Positions 6,077-7,776 of a stretch of DNA of 7,776 bases are shown piece after piece (position 1 is the first letter of the stretch; each line of letters opens with the position of its first letter). The notes under the pieces are model-generated. The model had not been told where the DNA came from. It saw nothing but the letters and a program-made list of their open reading frames with translations, and ran no database searches. The DNA is from Armatimonadota bacterium. GTDB taxonomy: Bacteria; Armatimonadota; SYMT01. The stretch spans positions 1 to 7,776 of the forward strand of contig JAJFMS010000125.1 of assembly GCA_020696885.1 (NCBI GenBank), read 5' to 3'. Position numbers and translations under genes: made by a program.

Positions 6077-6547
6077 TCAGTCGCTCTTGGTGGGCACCGG
6101 GCAATACTGGCGCTCGGCGGCGGTGATCTTGTCGATCCGGCGCTGGTGCCGGTCCGCCTGGCTGAACGGCTCGTTCACCCAGACCTTGATCACTTCCAGG
6201 GCCGCGCCGATGCCGATGACGCGCTCGCCCATCGTCAAAACATTGGCGTCGTTGTCACGCCGCGAGGAGCGGGCGCTGAAAACGTCGTGGCAGGTCACTG
6301 CCCGCACCCCCGGCACCTTGTTGGCAGCGATGGCCGGACCCAGGCCGGAGCCGCAGGCGAAGATCCCCAGGTCCACGTTGCCCGCGGCCACGGAGTCCGC
6401 CACCGGGAACACGAAATCCGGATAATCGACAGAGGCCGATCCGTTCGGTCCCAGGTCGATCACTTCGAAGCCGGACTCCACAAGGTAGTCCGAAATTGCG
6501 GCCTTCAGGTTGACGCCGGCGTGGTCGTTGCCGATGGCGATCTTCAT
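6077..6547 (-). CDS. rpiB: RpiB/LacAB-family sugar-phosphate isomerase
   Basis: A cytosolic isomerase of 156 residues, the usual RpiB length, expected to interconvert ribose 5-phosphate and ribulose 5-phosphate in the pentose phosphate pathway. Visible family marks are GNDHAG (6-11), the VDYPDF stretch (40-45), Cys65 in CGSGLG (equivalent to the catalytic base Cys66 of E. coli RpiB), AANKVPGVRAVTCHD (74-88), NDANVLTMGERVIG (99-112) and RHQRRIDKI (133-141). Oddly, the residue before NDANVL is Asp98 (codon GAC at 6256-6254), where E. coli RpiB has the ring-opening His99 (RQHNDTNVL). So the enzyme may act on an open-chain substrate or belong to another branch of the family. ATG 6547 has GAGAGG 5 bases upstream and a TATAAT promoter 35 bases upstream. 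It is separated from the next gene by 271 bases. Confidence 0.92.
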   Translation of the reverse strand: MKIAIGNDHAGVNLKAAISDYLVESGFEVIDLGPNGSASVDYPDFVFPVADSVAAGNVDLGIFACGSGLGPAIAANKVPGVRAVTCHDVFSARSSRRDNDANVLTMGERVIGIGAALEVIKVWVNEPFSQADRHQRRIDKITAAERQYCPVPTKSD

Positions 6548-6581
6548 CGAATCCTCTCTGGCAGGGGGCGGGAGCGCCTCA

Positions 6582-6610
6582 ATTATACTCCACGCCGGTG
6601 GGCCTGGTAT
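6582..6610 (-). promoter_or_regulatory. Probable rpiB promoter
   Basis: A perfect TATAAT occurs at 6587-6582 on the minus strand, 35 bases before ATG 6547, giving a leader of roughly 28 bases. The -35 region at 17-19 bp spacing (ATACCA/AATACC) is poor, so an activator or an alternative sigma factor may be involved. The same AT-rich patch reads TATACT on the plus strand (6584-6589) and might also serve the divergent gene. Confidence 0.6.
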
Positions 6611-6652
6611 TCGATGCCCGACCGGCCACCCACAGGTCCAGGGCTTCCGCGC

Positions 6653-6677
6653 CGGGGACGGCGTCGCGCCGTCCCCG
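6653..6677. repeat. Perfect inverted repeat in the rpiB / Rpn-like divergent gap
   Basis: CGGGGACGGCG at 6653-6663 is followed, after a 3-base loop TCG, by CGCCGTCCCCG at 6667-6677: an 11-bp perfect hairpin. No T-run follows on either strand, so it is not a standard terminator. It lies upstream of both divergent genes. It could be an operator, a REP-like extragenic palindrome or an mRNA leader hairpin of the plus-strand gene. Confidence 0.6.
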
Positions 6678-6728
6678 CCTTCGAATGAATGCAGCTTCCA
6701 CGATCAGCCGACAATCGCCCTGGTGGCG

Positions 6729-7688
6729 ATGAGCCACCACGAGACGGACCTGCGAAGCCCGATGAAGTCCAGAAATCTGGTAGACCTTTCGATCAAGAGC
6801 GTGGTAGCCGCTGCGCCGTCAACTCTGTTCCGGCTGGCGGGCATCCAGGTAGACCCAGAGCACATCCATGCAGCCGATACCGAAGCGATCGTGCGAGAGC
6901 TTCGCGCGGACGATGTCTACATCTGCGAAGACGCTTGCACCGGCGAGCGCTGGGGGCTCTACGCGGAATACCAACTCGTGCCGGACCCGGACGAGGTGCC
7001 CAGGTGGCTCCAGAAGTCCCTGGTATTGAGCGAGAACCTCGGACACCCGGTCCTATTGGTAGCGGTGTACTTGCAACGCGGCGACCGTGCCACCTTCCCC
7101 GCGCGACTGGAGATCCGCCGGGGGCCGCTATGGAACTGCTACGAGTTCTCAGTGATCCGTCTTTGGGAGCACGCCGACCGCATTCGCAGCGGCGAACTGG
7201 TGGAGCTTGCCCCACTCCTCATCCTGTGGGATGATAATCCTGGGATTGAAACTCTCCGCAAGGAGAAGGCTCTCATCGAGAGCGCGGATCTGTCCGCGCG
7301 AGTACGCTTCGACCTGCTCGCCGCGGCCTACATACTGGGATTGAAGTACATGTCAACCCAACTCCTGGAAAAACTATTCGGGGACGACCTCCCGACGGTC
7401 TTGAACAGCGGCCCCTTTGGAGAGGCACTCCGGAGTGCCCTGGAACGAGGTCTGGAACAAGGCCTGCAGCAGGGGCGGGAACAAGGTCTGGAACAAGGTC
7501 TGGAACAAGGTCTGGAACAAGGGCGCGTTCAACAAGCCCGTGCCAGCCTCACCCACATCCTGCAGAAGCGCTTTGGGCTGATCCCGCCCGTTCTGGAGGC
7601 TCGGATCTCCAAAGCCTCCGAAACCGAGTGCTCTGCGCTCCTGGATCGTGCCATCGACGCAAAGCAGGTTGAAGAGCTGCTTGACTGA
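6729..7688 (+). CDS. Rpn-like PD-(D/E)XK nuclease-family protein with DUF4351-like C-terminus
   Basis: A 319-residue protein resembling the Rpn/'putative transposase' PD-(D/E)XK group. Members are linked to DNA cleavage and recombination, and are often called recombination-promoting nucleases. The N-terminal domain has DLSIKSVVAAAPSTLFRLAGI (19-39), then the likely metal site Asp61/Asp62 with the E-x-Q pair Glu80/Gln82 in YAEYQL (ExQ replaces ExK, common in this group), and the core strand HPVLLVAVYL. RLWEHADRIRSGELVELAPLLIL (144-166) is typical of these proteins. Residues about 237-268 are a four-residue repeat (GLEQ), likely a helical linker. The end, ILQKRFGLIPPVLEARI...LLDRAID, fits the DUF4351 pattern (RFG, then paired helices). 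The start is uncertain: ATG 6729 (used) and ATG 6762 both lack a good Shine-Dalgarno; an upstream ATG at 6510 would run into rpiB and is unlikely. It is the only plus-strand gene here. Confidence 0.78.
   Translation: MSHHETDLRSPMKSRNLVDLSIKSVVAAAPSTLFRLAGIQVDPEHIHAADTEAIVRELRADDVYICEDACTGERWGLYAEYQLVPDPDEVPRWLQKSLVLSENLGHPVLLVAVYLQRGDRATFPARLEIRRGPLWNCYEFSVIRLWEHADRIRSGELVELAPLLILWDDNPGIETLRKEKALIESADLSARVRFDLLAAAYILGLKYMSTQLLEKLFGDDLPTVLNSGPFGEALRSALERGLEQGLQQGREQGLEQGLEQGLEQGRVQQARASLTHILQKRFGLIPPVLEARISKASETECSALLDRAIDAKQVEELLD
7437..7532 (+). repeat. In-frame 12-bp tandem repeat encoding GLEQ units
   Basis: Eight 12-base units in register. The unit GGTCTGGAACAA is exact at 7449-7460, 7485-7496, 7497-7508 and 7509-7520; units at 7437, 7461, 7473 and 7521 are diverged. 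They encode ALER GLEQ GLQQ GREQ GLEQ GLEQ GLEQ GRVQ. Three identical units in a row suggest recent slippage expansion; each unit changes length by four residues without a frameshift. Confidence 0.92.
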
Positions 7689-7776
7689 CGCCGCGTACCC
7701 CAGGGGCAGAGACGGGAACCTGGCAGAGTAACGGCGGCCGACCCACTGCCCCCATCCTCGCCAAGGGCCACCGTTC
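7689..7776. other. Window end without a recognised feature
   Basis: I see no gene, clear terminator or RNA in these 88 bases after the Rpn-like stop codon. Minus-strand frames here are Ser/Arg-rich shadows. Confidence 0.4.

Noticed and set aside
6510..6728. N-terminal extension of the Rpn-like protein from ATG 6510
   Set aside because: It would overlap rpiB and cross the rpiB promoter and the 11-bp hairpin; the encoded residues are low-complexity and unlike the rest of the family.
7437..7532. CRISPR-like or satellite array
   Set aside because: The repeats are contiguous 12-mers in frame with a coding sequence and have no spacers, so they are a protein repeat.
1..7776. A new defence or mobile system spanning the window
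   Set aside because: Only one nuclease-like gene is present. It stands alone in orientation next to rpiB, with no helicase, methylase, toxin-antitoxin pair, integrase or terminal repeats nearby. Calling a system would be unsupported.

Overview
The window is about 65% GC with strong G/C preference at third codon positions. It reads as a chromosomal segment of a free-living, carbohydrate-using bacterium. The mix of a secreted GH127/DUF1680 glycosidase, a ribose-type ABC permease, tandem YtxH-like proteins and an Rpn/PD-(D/E)XK-type protein with a DUF4351-like tail resembles what I remember of Armatimonadota or Chloroflexota-like genomes. That placement is from memory and weak. I see no rRNA, tRNA, CRISPR array or complete insertion sequence.

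Layout: every confident gene except the last lies on the minus strand. From left to right these are: (1) positions 1-1036, an RbsC-type sugar ABC permease cut by the window edge; (2) 1033-3378, a large secreted GH127-like beta-L-arabinofuranosidase whose stop codon overlaps the permease start (ATGA); (3) 3391-3948, a poorly conserved stretch that looks like a frameshifted, decaying gene; (4) 3949-4599, a membrane-anchored protein with an LmeA/DUF2993/DUF2140-like C-terminal domain; (5) 4747-5037 and 5103-5387, two tandem YtxH-like small membrane proteins followed by a strong palindromic hairpin; (6) 5509-5805, a 98-residue single-span protein with an Ala/Pro repeat tail and its own terminator; (7) 6077-6547, an RpiB-family sugar-phosphate isomerase with a clear promoter. 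The only plus-strand gene is an Rpn-like nuclease-family protein at 6729-7688, divergent from rpiB and carrying an in-frame 12-bp tandem repeat.

Functionally, the left third is a sugar-scavenging pair: an exported glycosidase that should release L-arabinofuranose (or a related sugar), translationally coupled to a permease that would import it. The middle genes are small envelope proteins in separate transcription units. rpiB belongs to pentose-phosphate metabolism but lacks the usual ring-opening histidine, so its substrate is open. I found no clear new multi-gene defence or mobile system. The items most worth checking are the RpiB substitution, the YtxH pair with a shared leader box, the broken gene at 3391-3909, and the extra hydrophobic segment in the permease.
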